DNA from: Symbiodinium kawagutii
Lineage: Eukaryota > Sar > Dinophyceae > Suessiales > Symbiodiniaceae
NCBI GenBank assembly: GCA_009767595.1
Contig: VSDK01007041.1
Coordinates: forward strand, 300,295-364,294
DNA length: 64,000 nucleotides
Reading direction: 5' to 3'
Shown: positions 15,221 through 26,900 of the stretch, piece by piece
Layout of the letters: each line of letters starts with the position of its first letter
How positions within the stretch are numbered: position 1 is the first letter of the stretch
Program-made: the position numbers and the translations under genes
The notes under the pieces: model-generated
Database searches by the model: none
What the model was told of the DNA's origin: nothing
The model's input: the letters and a program-made list of their open reading frames with translations, nothing else

Positions 15221-15860
15221 TACTGCTGTCAGTTAAGAACCAACCAGCAAAAGCAACCCGCGAACGCTGCCAGGTGCTTGGCTGAAAGCCTGGCAGCTGG
15301 TTGCAGCAATGCCGCTGAAGGATCGCATGACCTGTGACATGGTCACCTGGCGTTATAGTTGTGTCTACCATCACAACTAGTTGTATCCAACTGGTAGATA
15401 GGATTAATCAATAAAGCAAATGCCATCGTACTACCTACGATAATCATTGATGTATCACAGCTACTATAATGTAAAACTGGCATTAATCCTACTATCAATC
15501 AGGTTTTACATTCGGGTTTGAGAGATAGGATTCATAGTGAAAGCTACTCATAGCATTCAGTGGTAACTGTTAATGGTACCTATTGAAGGTAATAGCAATG
15601 GTCACCATTAATAGCTTTAGAACTTTAGAAAGTTGAAAGGTTTGGTATGGTTTATTTGCGAACTATTCTTGATTATCCTTAACTAGTTAATTGCCTACTA
15701 TTCTCACGGTTTGATCTGCAATCCTTGTGTGCAGAAGGTGATCTCCGGTCACCTTCAGCAACCTCAGGTGGTCTATGCCAGCGAGAGAGCTGAGATGCCC
15801 GCAGCACCTGATGGGGTCACCATTGAGGCGACGCGAACTGTCACTGCAGCTGGTCATTCC
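3827..15860 (+). CDS. Multi-exon pentatricopeptide-repeat (PPR) protein gene (span; exons listed separately)
   Basis: Successive small exons encode degenerate PPR-like helix pairs. Examples are [65 protein letters not shown] and [13 protein letters not shown], each followed by a helix with a central Trp ([26 protein letters not shown]). Spacing is roughly 30-36 residues, as expected of PPR tracts. PPR proteins bind RNA, usually in plastids or mitochondria, and act in processing, stability or editing; that role is family knowledge. Several consecutive exons join in compatible phase, with GT, GC or GA donors and AG acceptors. Missing: some exons between 6.55 and 7.7 kb and between 9.6 and 10.9 kb, the N-terminus with any targeting peptide, and a certain stop. 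A doubtful C-terminal exon lies at 16.25-16.47 kb. This could also be two neighbouring PPR genes. Confidence 0.75.
4874..4972 (+). CDS. PPR gene exon
   Basis: Reads [19 protein letters not shown] then [14 protein letters not shown]. The donor is GC at 4973 or GT at 4976; both leave phase 0, matching the next exon. Confidence 0.65.
5376..5483 (+). CDS. PPR gene exon, about one full repeat
   Basis: Exactly 36 codons between CCCAG and [24 protein letters not shown] then [18 protein letters not shown]. This is the best PPR match in the locus (DVVTYNSLM). Confidence 0.85.
5993..6124 (+). CDS. PPR gene exon
   Basis: 44 codons, phase 0 in and out, donor GTGGGA. Contains [20 protein letters not shown] and GNAWMAQCQ. 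Confidence 0.8.
6476..6545 (+). CDS. PPR gene exon
   Basis: Continues in phase 0 as [19 protein letters not shown] then LQPT. The 3' end is approximate because several GC donors are possible. Confidence 0.65.
7717..7745 (+). CDS. Small PPR gene exon
   Basis: Reads AMGQKSWRQ and ends at donor GTGCTC in phase 0, joining SLAEAYSIL of the next exon. An acceptor five bases upstream is an alternative. Confidence 0.45.
8003..8121 (+). CDS. PPR gene exon
   Basis: Reads [14 protein letters not shown] and [14 protein letters not shown], ending in phase 2 at a GC donor (GCTGCC). This joins the next exon to give [12 protein letters not shown]. Confidence 0.6.
8791..8859 (+). CDS. PPR gene exon
   Basis: Reads [18 protein letters not shown] then SERW, with a GA donor (GATGCT) splitting the following Gln codon. 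The next exon restores it. Confidence 0.65.
9527..9585 (+). CDS. PPR gene exon
   Basis: Reads [19 protein letters not shown] after acceptor CTCAG: a typical second PPR helix and loop. End approximate. Confidence 0.55.
9897..9916. repeat. (AT)n microsatellite
   Basis: Uninterrupted AT dinucleotides in an intron. Confidence 0.9.
10923..11046 (+). CDS. PPR gene exon
   Basis: Reads [19 protein letters not shown] then [22 protein letters not shown] donor (GCGCCC) in phase 2 joins the next exon as RQRNIRAS. Confidence 0.75.
11061..11114. repeat. (GGAT)n microsatellite
   Basis: About 13 GGAT units starting 14 bases inside the intron that begins at 11047. Confidence 0.9.
12019..12081 (+). CDS. PPR gene exon
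   Basis: Reads [22 protein letters not shown] donor (GCTTGG) splits a Trp codon completed by the next exon. Confidence 0.75.
12659..12738 (+). CDS. PPR gene exon
   Basis: Reads [20 protein letters not shown] then SWHAVM. Acceptor CTTAG, GC donor (GCGCCT), phase compatible on both sides. Confidence 0.65.
12857..12879. repeat. (GGATAT)n short tandem repeat
   Basis: About three to four units in an intron. Confidence 0.75.
13342..13385 (+). CDS. PPR gene exon
   Basis: Reads [15 protein letters not shown]; donor GTGCGG, phase 0 out. Confidence 0.55.
13546..13715. repeat. Degenerate tandem repeat of about 15-20 bp
   Basis: Variants of GCCAGAAAGAAT / CCAGAATACAT recur roughly every 15-20 bases across this stretch. 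No coding sense seen. Confidence 0.6.
14174..14210 (+). CDS. PPR gene exon
   Basis: Reads [14 protein letters not shown] donor (GCAAGA) in phase 1 joins the next exon as GAWLKAW. Confidence 0.55.
14831..14852. repeat. (GATT)n microsatellite
   Basis: Five to six GATT units in an intron. Confidence 0.85.
15131..15220. repeat. (ATC)n microsatellite, about 90 bp
   Basis: Long ATC/CAT triplet tract with one interruption, upstream of the next PPR exon. It makes a spurious poly-Ile frame. Confidence 0.95.
15274..15341 (+). CDS. PPR gene exon
   Basis: Reads [18 protein letters not shown] then TCDM; donor GTCACC, phase 0. Confidence 0.6.
15738..15860 (+). CDS. PPR gene exon, late
   Basis: Reads [20 protein letters not shown] then [15 protein letters not shown] in phase with the previous exon. 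The frame closes shortly after 15860. It either ends here or splices on before the stop. Confidence 0.4.
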
Positions 15861-16254
15861 TAGGTGGATCTTGGGTTAACATTTGTTGATGATAGGCATG
15901 GGAAGTGAATGAGTAGGTTGATAATACTTGATACGCAATGTGGGTGAGAATGTTGTTGATTGACGATGTTTGCTGTTCATATTGGTTGACAACATTTAGT
16001 GAGGATTGTAATACTTGATGATCAATTTGTGAAACTAATTTTGATACTCTATAAGAGTTGATTGGTTGATACTGGTCAGCGGCAGGACATAAAAGCTGCT
16101 AGTAGTTGAAGATAGGTAATGGCGATAGTTTGGAGTCGGCAAAGGTACTAAAGCTAGATGATGGTTGATACATTGGGTATGAAGGTTCAGAATGGTCACG
16201 ACAGTGGCAAAAAATGATCAAACTCGCCATTTCTGATGTCTCATTCAGTTGGTG

Positions 16255-16466
16255 CACGACCCTTGCGAGCCTTGGAGCAGGGCCGATCTCCCCAGCACCT
16301 CAACCAGCCGCGGCAACCACGCAACCAGCCGCAAAGAGCTCCAGCGGCTTCGTCCCTGGCACGAGCAAAACTTGGCGGAACGCGGGGGGCAACGGTGCCA
16401 TGGGCAAGGGAACAGCTGGGCTCCGACTTGCTTCAACTTGGCGATTTGGGAAGTTATCCATGGTGA
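16255..16466 (+). CDS. Possible terminal exon of the PPR gene
   Basis: GC-rich stretch rich in Pro, Gln and Ala with all three forward frames open for much of its length. The frame ending at TGA 16464-16466 is one option. The frame is not established. Confidence 0.25.
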
Positions 16467-18153
16467 ATGTGATTTATTGATGGTGATAATGGTGATTTAT
16501 TGATGGGGATAATGGTGAGTTATTGATGGTGATGATGGTGATGCTTTTATTGGATGAACCGCATCCATAGGCGGTACGTTGCGCATGTACAGATTCGTAA
16601 TCATACTGACCGTGTGCGACTTGGCGTGCGGATCTATGCAAGAACCCAGCAGGCCTGTAGATGTCCTGTGAGGTACAGTAGTCATCCTTTCTGATCAGGA
16701 TGTGCATATGTATAGCCGTCAAACACATACTGGTTGATACCAGTCAATTTTCAAAAGATCCAAAACTGGCTCACCATGCTTCCCGTGAATTGATGCATCC
16801 CTCTGCCAACATGGAAGCACGATATGAATCCAACCATTTCTTGACTGGGCTTTCCATTGGGGAGCTGTGCGTGCAAATTTGAATCGGCTTCGTAAGCGAA
16901 TCTGAGTTGGCAACCCTTCTGCGAGTAGTACTCCTGAGCGATAGGAGAAGTAGCTGATTGAGAGAGTGTATAAAGCATCAACATCCAGCAAATCATTCAA
17001 CCACGAACCTCAACATCCATCAACATCCTGTGTGACTAAGCCTATTTCGATCTCTTTTGTGTGCATGTAGCTGCGCTGTTGAAGCCTTCACAAACAAACA
17101 CATTGTTCAACTAGGGGGTATCAATTGCAGCCAACCAGGCATCCCGAAAACCAACCAGCTGGAGGTGCTGTTCCTCCGGATGTTTTGGAAGTCCGTTGTT
17201 CAGCCGTGTGAAACCTTTTTGTGCAGATTGGCACCATGAACTGGTAACATCTTATCGCTTGTCAATCAGGAGACACCTGCGTTGAGCTCTTCATTGCACC
17301 TGCTTGGGCTCAAGCATTTAGAGGGGTCAAATGGGAAGTCATCAAGGAACAGGGAGTCTGAAGATGATCAAAGGTTACACAGGTACCACTGAACCACTCT
17401 TGACTCATGTTCTTTGGGGACGGACAACTACGAACCTGCTGAGAGCAATCACTGCAATGTTGGAGGGATGACTTCAGGTTTTTTTTGTACCAAAAATGTT
17501 GGAAATGCTTTGAATTTGGCTTTTTGTGGTTTGATATGATCAATCTATGAAACAAACGCGTTGACCTCCAACTTTGCTACCACGCTTGAGCCTTTCGGGG
17601 GCCGATATGCAACTGCTTTTCCCATCCCAGAAACAGCTGGTTCCATCGCTCGATCTTTGCAGATTGTAAATCAAAACAACTTACCTTGGGGAAAATAGTT
17701 TGGATTGTCACATCATTTCTGTTGATTCCCTAAGCTGAAAGGCGATCAACAAGGGGATTTGGTTGAAAGACAACGAAGCTTGGATCTTAAGTAGGCCTAG
17801 AACCTGACCAAAATTCCTACTTCTACCTTGCTAACCTTCTCTTTGAGCTTTTTGCATCTTTCAGCTGTCACAGCCTCACCTTTCGCTATGTGCGCTCTGC
17901 CACTGAATTTGTTGGTGGTGTGGGCACCCAACCTTCTCCATGCTTGACCTTGGCTACAAGGGGGTGGTGTTTGACCCAGCCATCATTCGAGTAGTGGATG
18001 ACCCAGCTGTTGTGGGTTCATTTGTTAACCGAGTCCATGGGAAATGGGCACTTGTTATGATGGTGAAATATCTTGGTATTTCTCATGCGATGTGAGGGGG
18101 GCTCTTCAAAAAATGAGTGGCTTCCCAGTTAGAAAATAGTAACTCTGGAATGG
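16467..18153. other. Intergenic stretch
   Basis: No gene supported. A near match to the spliced-leader 3' end (GGGCTCAAG) lies at 17306-17314 and may be chance. Confidence 0.5.
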
Positions 18154-19752
18154 TTGAGGGTTGTTCCACCACCAGTGAGCTGTATCTTTGCTTCACAACA
18201 AGCTCCCAGTGCTTTGGTTCAAGTGGCCTCCTGTTCTGCAATGGCAGGGGTTGCAGTCGTTGAGGCGACCAAGAAGGCTGAAAGCGACAAGGCCTCCAGG
18301 ATTGTCATATCTTCGGATGGAAAGAAGATTGTCAAGGCTCCAGATCCATATCCATCATCCAAAGCGATCCCACTACGAGCTCTGGAAGAGGATGACTACG
18401 TGGAAGCTGTGTCAGCTTTGATTGAAAGAGATTTCTTTCCAGATTTGCCTCACCTAAGGGCGCGCTATGAGTTGATGCAAGCCCGACTGCGAGGGGACAA
18501 CGCTCTGGCGAAAGCCTTGGAGAAAAAGCTGCGCTGCGAACTGCCACGACCAACTCCTGGGGCTACACCGAGACCAGCCGAACCCGAAGCCATTGGCCGA
18601 GGCGCAGGTGGTGCAGCTGCAGCTCGCCTGAGCGCCTGGGAAAGAGACGATGGGTCTGAAAGTGTGGCCAGTGCCAATGCTGGAAGCATAGCGAACTATG
18701 AACAAGTGCTGCTGAGATTGGTCAGTGGTAGGGAGGTGCTGGTGGACCTTTCCACAGTTCGCTTGGACGATTTTCAGAAAGCTTTCACTTCTGAGGACAA
18801 CGCATCCTTCGAAGCGGTCTTGGAGAAAGACCGAGAGCGCCGTCGGCAGAAGGAGTGGTGGGTTGAAGGATCTGAAGAAAAGCACAATACAAAATGCGAA
18901 GCATTGAAAGATCAAATTCGTGAATCTCAAAGTACAGGCGAGATCATGACTTGTGAATTTCAAGCACGAAACACCTTCTACTTCAAACCTAGAGGTGAGA
19001 TGGCAGAGTTGATCGAGAAGCCCACCGTGGAGTCGAGGAATACTCGCTTCACCACACAGGAGCAAAGCGAACTTGATGAGACTTTGATTGCTGCAGTTGC
19101 AGCCAGACAAGCGCGAGAGAGTGGACAGCAGTTTTCAGAAGTCTTGGCCAAAATGGTGAAAGATGGGACCTTCTCCATAACTGCCCTCCATAGCCATGGA
19201 AATGTCCGAGCCGTCGGTGGACGGCTTGAGACTGCCATGGGGCATGGACCATCTTCCTATCCGATGGTCAACACACCAGCCTTGCTCCCTGGAGAGAACG
19301 GCTTCTCTCCACTGATGACTTTTGGAAGAATCGCATCAACTCCCAAAGCCTTAGATGAAGATGCAGGGCCCACCTTCAGTGTCCAACCTGAATCTGCTCG
19401 AGACCGTGCAGCTGAGAAGTTGGCCAAAGGTGCCATGCAGAAGCAGAGAGAATCGCGGCAAAACTCCAAGAAGGAGCGCCTCAAAGCCTTGGGCCTCACC
19501 CCCAGCGCCAGCCCAGCATCCACTCGGCCCACCCCAGCGTCCGTGGCTTCAAAGGTGACGCCCATGACACCCATCGGACAGCTGCTACACCGAGCTCAGA
19601 AGATGGCGCAGCGTGGAGGTCGCCTGCGAATCGCGTCGAGTCAACGGCCCACCCCAACGCCCACCGACGTCCCGAGCCGCAAGAGACAGCGGACCAGCAA
19701 GGCATCTCCGGTGTCGGCCATCCCGGTGTCGATGATGGCGGATCTGCTCTGA
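18154..19752 (+). CDS. ESS2: ESS2/DGCR14 (Bis1) family nuclear protein, intronless
   Basis: One uninterrupted 532-codon frame, stop TGA. The N-terminal block has ALEEDDYVEAVSALIERDFF (residues 76-95), matching the family's opening (D-Y-x-E...I-x-RDFFPD). Next come a low-complexity stretch, TSEDNASFEAVLEKDRERRR (212-231; the core TSEDNASF is a family hallmark), RNTRF near 295-299, SPLMTFGRIASTP (385-397; family SP-x-MT-x-G...TP), then a basic coiled segment (RAAEKLAKGAMQKQR) and Ser/Thr/Pro repeats. A basic SRKRQR (508-513) suggests nuclear import. ESS2/DGCR14 proteins associate with late spliceosomes (family knowledge). The start is more likely Met30 (ATG 18241), because the first 29 residues have no family match and the stretch before Met30 looks like a leader-acceptor region. 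Length is close to the family's usual ~480-500. Lack of introns among intron-dense neighbours suggests a retroposed cDNA. Confidence 0.92.
   Translation: MRVVPPPVSCIFASQQAPSALVQVASCSAMAGVAVVEATKKAESDKASRIVISSDGKKIVKAPDPYPSSKAIPLRALEEDDYVEAVSALIERDFFPDLPHLRARYELMQARLRGDNALAKALEKKLRCELPRPTPGATPRPAEPEAIGRGAGGAAAARLSAWERDDGSESVASANAGSIANYEQVLLRLVSGREVLVDLSTVRLDDFQKAFTSEDNASFEAVLEKDRERRRQKEWWVEGSEEKHNTKCEALKDQIRESQSTGEIMTCEFQARNTFYFKPRGEMAELIEKPTVESRNTRFTTQEQSELDETLIAAVAARQARESGQQFSEVLAKMVKDGTFSITALHSHGNVRAVGGRLETAMGHGPSSYPMVNTPALLPGENGFSPLMTFGRIASTPKALDEDAGPTFSVQPESARDRAAEKLAKGAMQKQRESRQNSKKERLKALGLTPSASPASTRPTPASVASKVTPMTPIGQLLHRAQKMAQRGGRLRIASSQRPTPTPTDVPSRKRQRTSKASPVSAIPVSMMADLL
18213..18223 (+). 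promoter_or_regulatory. Possible relict or used spliced-leader junction
   Basis: TTTGGTTCAAG matches the last 11 bases of the dinoflagellate spliced leader (TTTGGCTCAAG) at 10 of 11, ends in AG, and lies 17 nt before the favoured ATG at 18241. The upstream half of the leader is not conserved. Confidence 0.45.
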
Positions 19753-20925
19753 ACATGTCGCCAACAGGAGTTCTTGCCACCCACGAGCGCGGTCTCACCA
19801 GAGAAAAGCGGAGGCAGCATGGTCGTGTGAGGAATCTGTTGATGTTCGTCAAAAATTGGTTCGGGTTGCATCAGTTATCTTTGGAAAATCGAGTGGTTTT
19901 CAAAACCCTGACTGGCTATTGTCAAAGTTACCATGGACCTAAGGCCTGGAATAATTATAGAAATATGAAATATATGATCCAATAATATTGGGATCCACCG
20001 TTCACCTGGCGAACAAAACAACAAGGAGTCAATGGTTGTTTCATCTTCGTAGCATTTTTTCTCTCGCAGACTTAGGACAGTAGGCATGCATTTGCATATA
20101 AATGTAGCTTTTCGTGTATGTATGAATGAATGTATTCCTAAACCATTCGAACCATGTTCATCCTTACTAGTGGAGCTATAGCCGCTCAAACTGGTTCATC
20201 TTCAACATGTGCACTTTGTTTTTGAAGGTTCCCTAATATTTGAACACACCGATGATGGTGTGAAAGCCCGGGCCCCTCAACCCAGCAAAAAGGTCTCTCT
20301 TGGACATTGGTCCCATGGTTGGTGAGTCAACTCCCAAACATTTCACCCATGTGGAACCAGCATCTGCCAGGGATCTCTCTGGTACCCAATCTGCTTGTTC
20401 CGCATCCTTGAAAGTGGTCTCCTACCAGCCATCATCCACCGTGATATAACCATCACCATCAACTGTCCATCATGTGAGTCACTACTGTCCACTGCGTGTT
20501 CAACACAAGTCATGATCAATCATGTCTTTGCGAACAGGGTTACATAACCATACATACCCCTTGTGAAGGACAACACATGACATAACCCGAGCTACTCTGC
20601 TGAGTTGCCAGCACTCCAAGCTGCAGGTTCTGGGGGCTCAATGGCCCATGGGCGAGGCACAGCTTTCGGGGGAGCCCGAAGTTGGTCGCAGCTGGTTGGT
20701 CACCTGGAGACGTTTTGGTGCCTTTAGTTGGATCGCATTCCGAAATCTGCCAACTGCGGGGGGGCAATCTTAACCCACAGGATTTTGCTGATAGATTTGG
20801 GTGGTCACCTCGTTCAGCCTTTTTGAATCCGCAAAGGAGGGATTTGACTTCTCGCAGAATTTCTTGAAGATGGCCGGATGGCCATGATTTTCAGCAAATC
20901 CTTGCGCTAGCCACGACAGCGTCAG
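19753..20925. other. Intergenic stretch after ESS2
   Basis: No gene supported. No poly-A tract or target duplication visible after the ESS2 stop. Confidence 0.5.
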
Positions 20926-20996
20926 GCAGATGCCTTCTGTGACGAGGAGCCGTTCCGCAACGTGGCCTCCTGGACCCCCGTGGTCCGGGCAGCCCG
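20926..20996 (+). CDS. Exon of unidentified gene
   Basis: Reads ADAFCDEEPFRNVASWTPVV then RAAR; GC donor (GCCTTG), phase 2. Confidence 0.45.
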
Positions 20997-23900
20997 GCCT
21001 TGGGTTGGCAGCTGAGGTGATGATGGATGATGATGGTGGCTGATGATGGCGCATGGATGATGATGGATGATGATGGTTCATGGTGGGTCAAGAGTGGTAT
21101 TACTGCATTTAATTGTTTGGTCAACGGTGATGAATGATGGTTTAGCAAAGGCGATGCTGCTGTGCTGATAGTCTGGGCACATAGCTCGACTAAACATGAC
21201 CTCCGATATACAAGAATACCAGTGGTACTGTTGATGGTCAAGTCAGCCTGCAGCACTGGGATCTGAGCTTGATCCATGTTCAGCCATGCGTGATTGGGTG
21301 GATGTTCAATTCTAATTTCGCAAACATGATTTTTTTGAAATGTCAACTGACCAGATCATCCTTGATGGATCTTGACATGGCGAGTTAATTCATTTTGGGC
21401 CTCTCATGGGCGTTGGTTGTATGACCTCCTCGTGATCAACTGGGAGGAGCTTGCATCCCTGAAAGTTTCAAAAACCCCTGCCCCCCCCCCCAGCAGTAGC
21501 GGCAATGATTGATGATCCCAGCATAGTGATCCCAGCATGATGATGGTGTTTACATGCGAAATTTATGTTGTGACATTGCGATCCAACCACATGAGCTGGT
21601 ATCCCGATGTAGACCTGATGAGTTGACCAAAAGCAACTGTAGATTTCCTGTTCGTCTTTTAATCCCGAAGCAGACTATAGATCGCAGCAAGAAGTGGCAT
21701 GTAAGCAATGCGAAGATGCCTGCGGGTTTAGGAAGCACCACCTAAGGAGTTTCGGGGTTGATCATTCGGGGACCAACCTTGGCAGCAGCTGAGGCGCAAA
21801 AAGACCAGCTCGGCGGCAATGCGGAAGGCCGTCCAAGCAGCGGCATGACGCGGGCACCAGATCCATCATCAGCACCACCTTCAAGCATCATGCGCACCCG
21901 TTATTGATGAATGACCGCATCATTATGAAGAAACATCATCAGTTACTAGTTATACCCATGTCAATTCGCTCAAGCATCATGAGTAACAGTTATGAGCCAT
22001 CATGAGGCATCAACCAGGCATCAGTTATCAACCACCATCATCACCCATAAATCAACCATAAACCACTTCACGGATCATTTCACCGACCTTTCAATCAATT
22101 CATCCCATCGACCGGTTGACACAGCAGCGCCAGGTGACCACTTCCTTCACCAACCCTCAGCTCCGAGGCGTGTTTGAAACATGGGAGGAGTGGCGCAGTT
22201 GCTTGGGGGGACAGGGTGAGGTCATGGTGAAGGAGTGACCGTGCTTGGTGAATTGTAGTGGTTAATGATGGTTAAGGATGGTTAATTGATGGCTGATGAT
22301 GATTAATTGATGGCTGATGATGATTAATTGATGGCTGATGATGATTGATGATGATTAATGGCTGACTGTGGTTGATCATTGTGGTGAATGATGAATAGTC
22401 ATAAGGTGATCTTGGCCATTGTTGATGACTGATTTTGTTTGACCATTATCGGGAATTAGGATGGATGAATATGGTTAATCGATGTTAACGGCTGATTGTG
22501 GTCGAGAAAAGACCTTAATTTATGGTCACTGATATTGATGGCCAATCAACCGTGATTAAGGGTTGTGGTGAATTTTGATGTCAATTAATCCTAGTCATGA
22601 GGTTGATAATGCTTCACAATGGTTGGTGATTGATTATGGCCAGCGTTTCGAAACAACCAATGCTTCAGAAGGATGAACCTACATGGAAGGAGCAAGCAAC
22701 ACAGGCAGATTGAAGGCGTGATCAATAATCGTCAGTCAATCAGCTTAGCCATGATGGTAGATTGTAATGGGCAATCACAAACAACTGACTAGGATCGAGG
22801 GATGTATGAAAAATAATCCTGCTATGGGTGTCTCCAGTGCTGGGGGGCACGCCCCAATCCATTTTCCTGGGGTAAGCGACCCCAAACAGAAATAAAAGTG
22901 CTTTGAAAGGGCTGAATTCTTCATTTACGCAAATGCATGCCACGGATGATGCTTTGGTCAACTTTGATGACAGAAGTCCACATGAAATGGGTAGAATGAC
23001 ATCGGAATTGCTCCCTGCTTTGGTACATCCACTAATAGTTTACAGGTTGACCGAGCATCATCTCCCATGTGCCAAGATGTGATTCTCAAGATTCGTGGGT
23101 CCTATCACTCTAGGGCTTGGCACTCAGATGTCTTTGGAAAAAAATCAGCGTCTTTTCGCCGCCCGCCCTCCGAACCAGCCGGTACTGGTAGCTGATGTTT
23201 CCCATTCTTCGTTGGTGTCCTGCATTATCACCCAGTACTCACTGACATCAGTTATCAGTTTCAAAACTACTCATGATCAATCATCATGAATGATGATGAG
23301 GAGCCATCAATGGCACGAAATGGGATGAAGCAACATCAATACATCATGGAAAGATCATCAAAGTATATTGAACCATCCTTGCCGATCATCACGACCGTCA
23401 ATCATACTGATAAATGATGACTAAGCATTCAGAGTGACTAATCAACCATCAAGTCGAACAGGATCTTAACGACATTCACTGACCACATCTCTTCGTTTGA
23501 TGTCCCATGAATATGCCATTTTCCTCGTGGATCTTTGCTGCAGGCAGCATGGGCCGCATCGGAATCCCCCTCCACTGCCTGGTGCTCAGGGTGAGGCTAA
23601 CTTCGGAGCTCACTGAGGGAAGGGTCGAAGCTGGTTGATGAATGATACATGGTGCACAACATGGTTACGACTGAATGATGATTAGTTGATGGTGAAACAT
23701 GTTATTGATTAGTCGGTGTCACCCCATCGAACGGCCCACAGTATGAACCAACGACACTGATGGTGAAATCCCAGCCAAACTGATGAGATAACAAGTGATG
23801 ATGGGATTGAATTCCTTTATTTGTTAACTGCCCAGGGAAAATTCATGGAACTTCAGAACCATTACTTTTTTAATTCATAGATGATAATGATCATGGTTTT

Positions 23901-26900
23901 GACTATCATCATTGGCATCATTGTCGCCATCATTCTTGATCATTTGGGACATCATCATGGTATCGGACTGATATACTCCTTGTTGGCTACTCATCATCAT
24001 GACAACCCGTGCGGATGACCACGTGGATCCACGCGGGTCATCTCGCAACCGCTGAGGGTCTATGGCTTTGACCCCAGTCATGGTCCTCCAGGTGCAGATG
24101 GGGCAGCTCCCCGGTGGCTGAGCCTGATACAATGCACACTAGGGAGGAGGCACCATCACCAAGCTACAGCAACTACCACCCAACAAAACACCAGCCATAA
24201 CAGGAAATAACATGAAATAGCAACGATCAATTGGCAATAGCAACCAACAGGCACAAACAACAGCCGACAATATCCAACCAACAAACAGCGTGGAGAACAG
24301 ATTTAACACAGAACACTGGATTGTCGGAATATTGAACATAGCAGCATCAATGACAATTTTTGGTCATAGTCAATCATTAATTGTGATTTAATTTTGGGTT
24401 GATCACCCTGGACAACAATCTAATCTGATAAACCGCACATAGTGGCGATACAACGATACCAACAAACCACTGGGAGAACTGTAGGGACTGCCTCCCAACA
24501 GCTGGTTAATAAGATATATGAACACTTTCCAACTCGAATCAATCCATGGCGGGATGAAGCGGCAAAACCACGTTTTTTGAAACCGTTCACATTGGCAGTT
24601 GACTTGGTAGAATCCATGGGGAACAGTGTTGGCAACGATTCTGACTAGGTACACTAGGGGAAATCATCATGTTCCACTGCAGGTAGTGGATGTCTCGATC
24701 TGAGCCAATCATGCACCGGAACTGGGAGAATCTGACTCAACCACTTGTTTTGAGGCGACCATACGGCTACTTGTTTCAGAGATCTCTGTAAAGGTCAGTA
24801 CCTGAACAGGTGGATTTCCGGCAGGAGTTTATTTTGGAGTCCCTGATCTTTGGTCCGGATATTCATTTTTCTTCATCCATGTAGTCGTCAGATAATGCGT
24901 TCTTCATCGTTGGCTCATACTAGGTTCATCACGAAAATGCATAAGCAGCTGAGGATACCCTCTGATTTGCATAAGATTTGAAGCAGTAGATTTGCAGAGA
25001 AGAGGGGCCATTCTATCAACACCCACGTCTTCCAGTTACCTCTCTGGTCCGTGACCACGAAGGATGGGGGTACCTTGATACCTACCTTGAAGGTAACTGC
25101 AAGAAAAGGGCTTGTTCACCATCATTAATCATTGATATGACCACTTTGAGCATCACGAAGTATCACTTCTCGTGACATTTCCACCTTTAGCCATCATTAA
25201 GCTTAGTTGGGAGCAACCATCACTAGCCATTCTACGGCAGTCAACGGACCAGCTGAAGCATCCGCCAGGTGAGCACCCCTCGAACCTCACCAGTTCACAG
25301 ATTTCAGGCGGGTGACCGTGACCTACCGCCGTGACTCCAAGAGATCATCCAACGGTGGCACCGTGGTGATCTCGAAGCAGCATGGCACCAAGCCACCATG
25401 CCAGCAGGGCCACTTCCCAGCCTTTCGCCAGGCTGCCATCTGCCAAGTTGGGAGATGAACCCCACCTTTGAGGCGCTGCTGTTGGAAACGGCCGTTCACA
25501 CATCAATAAGAGGATCATTAAAAGTGTCAGGGCATCATGCAAGGGAATCATTACGCACGAATATTACGAAGAAAATTTCAGAGAATAATGTAAGTTTGTT
25601 TGTATTCATTTCAGATTCTCTCATCCATCGATTCACTACAAAGCTATCCATGAGTCACTAGTCATTCTCAGACCTTGCTGAAGTCTTGTCATTGTCAGTC
25701 ACCATTATTGAACCACTATCAATTCTGATGATTCACCATCATCAAATCGTTTGTCCTTGAACCACAAATGCTGGCCTACTAATAAGCTCACTGACAAATC
25801 ATGATCGTTGTTTTCAGAGGCCGATTTATGATTACCATCATTTCGTCTTTCACTGTCATCAACCCGCATTTTAAATCATGTTTGTTGCATTGCATTATTT
25901 GCGGACACTACCATATCCTAAATCACCATCAAGTCATTTAGTATACAGTAGCTATTGTTGGTCAAGCAATGACCAGCATCACTGTTTGACATTTTGAACC
26001 ATTGTTTACCGCCATGTTCAACCATGATTGTTGTACAGTTCATGGTATGGTACTAGTACTGTTTCTGAATCCTTGTCGTTTGGTTTGTTGTTGTAGCTAA
26101 ACCACTGGTGTCAGGCATCCATCACCATGATTGCAACTCCTTGTTGTTTGCTCCGTGATCTGCCATGGTGAGGAACTCATCACTGAGAGTGCGCCGAGTC
26201 CGTCGATGCCTTCGAAACCCAGACCGGTGTGGGGCCAAGGTTGTTTGCTCATGGGTGGATCGGCATGTTGAGATTGATCGGTTGATGATGGTTATTGGTT
26301 AATGGTTTGCTAGTGAGGGTGAGGGATGGTTATTTGTGGTGAGTTTTGGTCAGTCATGCTGTCCGTTCTTCAGGACGTTGAAGCGAAATCGCAATGTTTT
26401 TGTATCCCACTGCTCATGCGAACTGCATGGATGTATGTTTGAGGGTGGTTGATCCTCCCGCAAACAGTACAGTAGAGGTTAGATGACCCAATTTTTGTTG
26501 GCATTGGGTGCCACCGTATCCATTGCCATGAACGAGGGCCTTCCACAATGTTTCGTGTCCCCACTGCCAAAACCCTTTGAACAGCGAAGCACTATGATCG
26601 CAGACTCCCCGTGCTCTCAACCACGCAGCGAGGTTCTCCATCATTTCAACGGGAAATGTGGCATTTTTTCTATCACTGTTACCAGTTACCATTAATTACT
26701 GTTTGCATAGCAATGGCTATGACCATCCCATGATGCCATAGCTGTCCATGCCGCTGGGCTAAGGCCTTGGCTCAGCTGGATGGTCAGTTACAACGCATGT
26801 GCGAAGAAGCGCTGCCCGACTTGGTGCCTGGGCTCCACGGGCCTCGGGTGAGGCTCAGGTGAGGATCACCAGGGTGCTGCCCATTTGATCACGACAGTAG

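Noticed and set aside
15050..15337. Poly-Ile frame
   Set aside because: Translation of the (ATC)n microsatellite; the PPR exon at 15274 uses another frame.
17300..17314. GGGCTCAAG as a second spliced-leader relic
   Set aside because: Only the last eight bases fit the leader exactly, and no gene starts nearby; likely chance.
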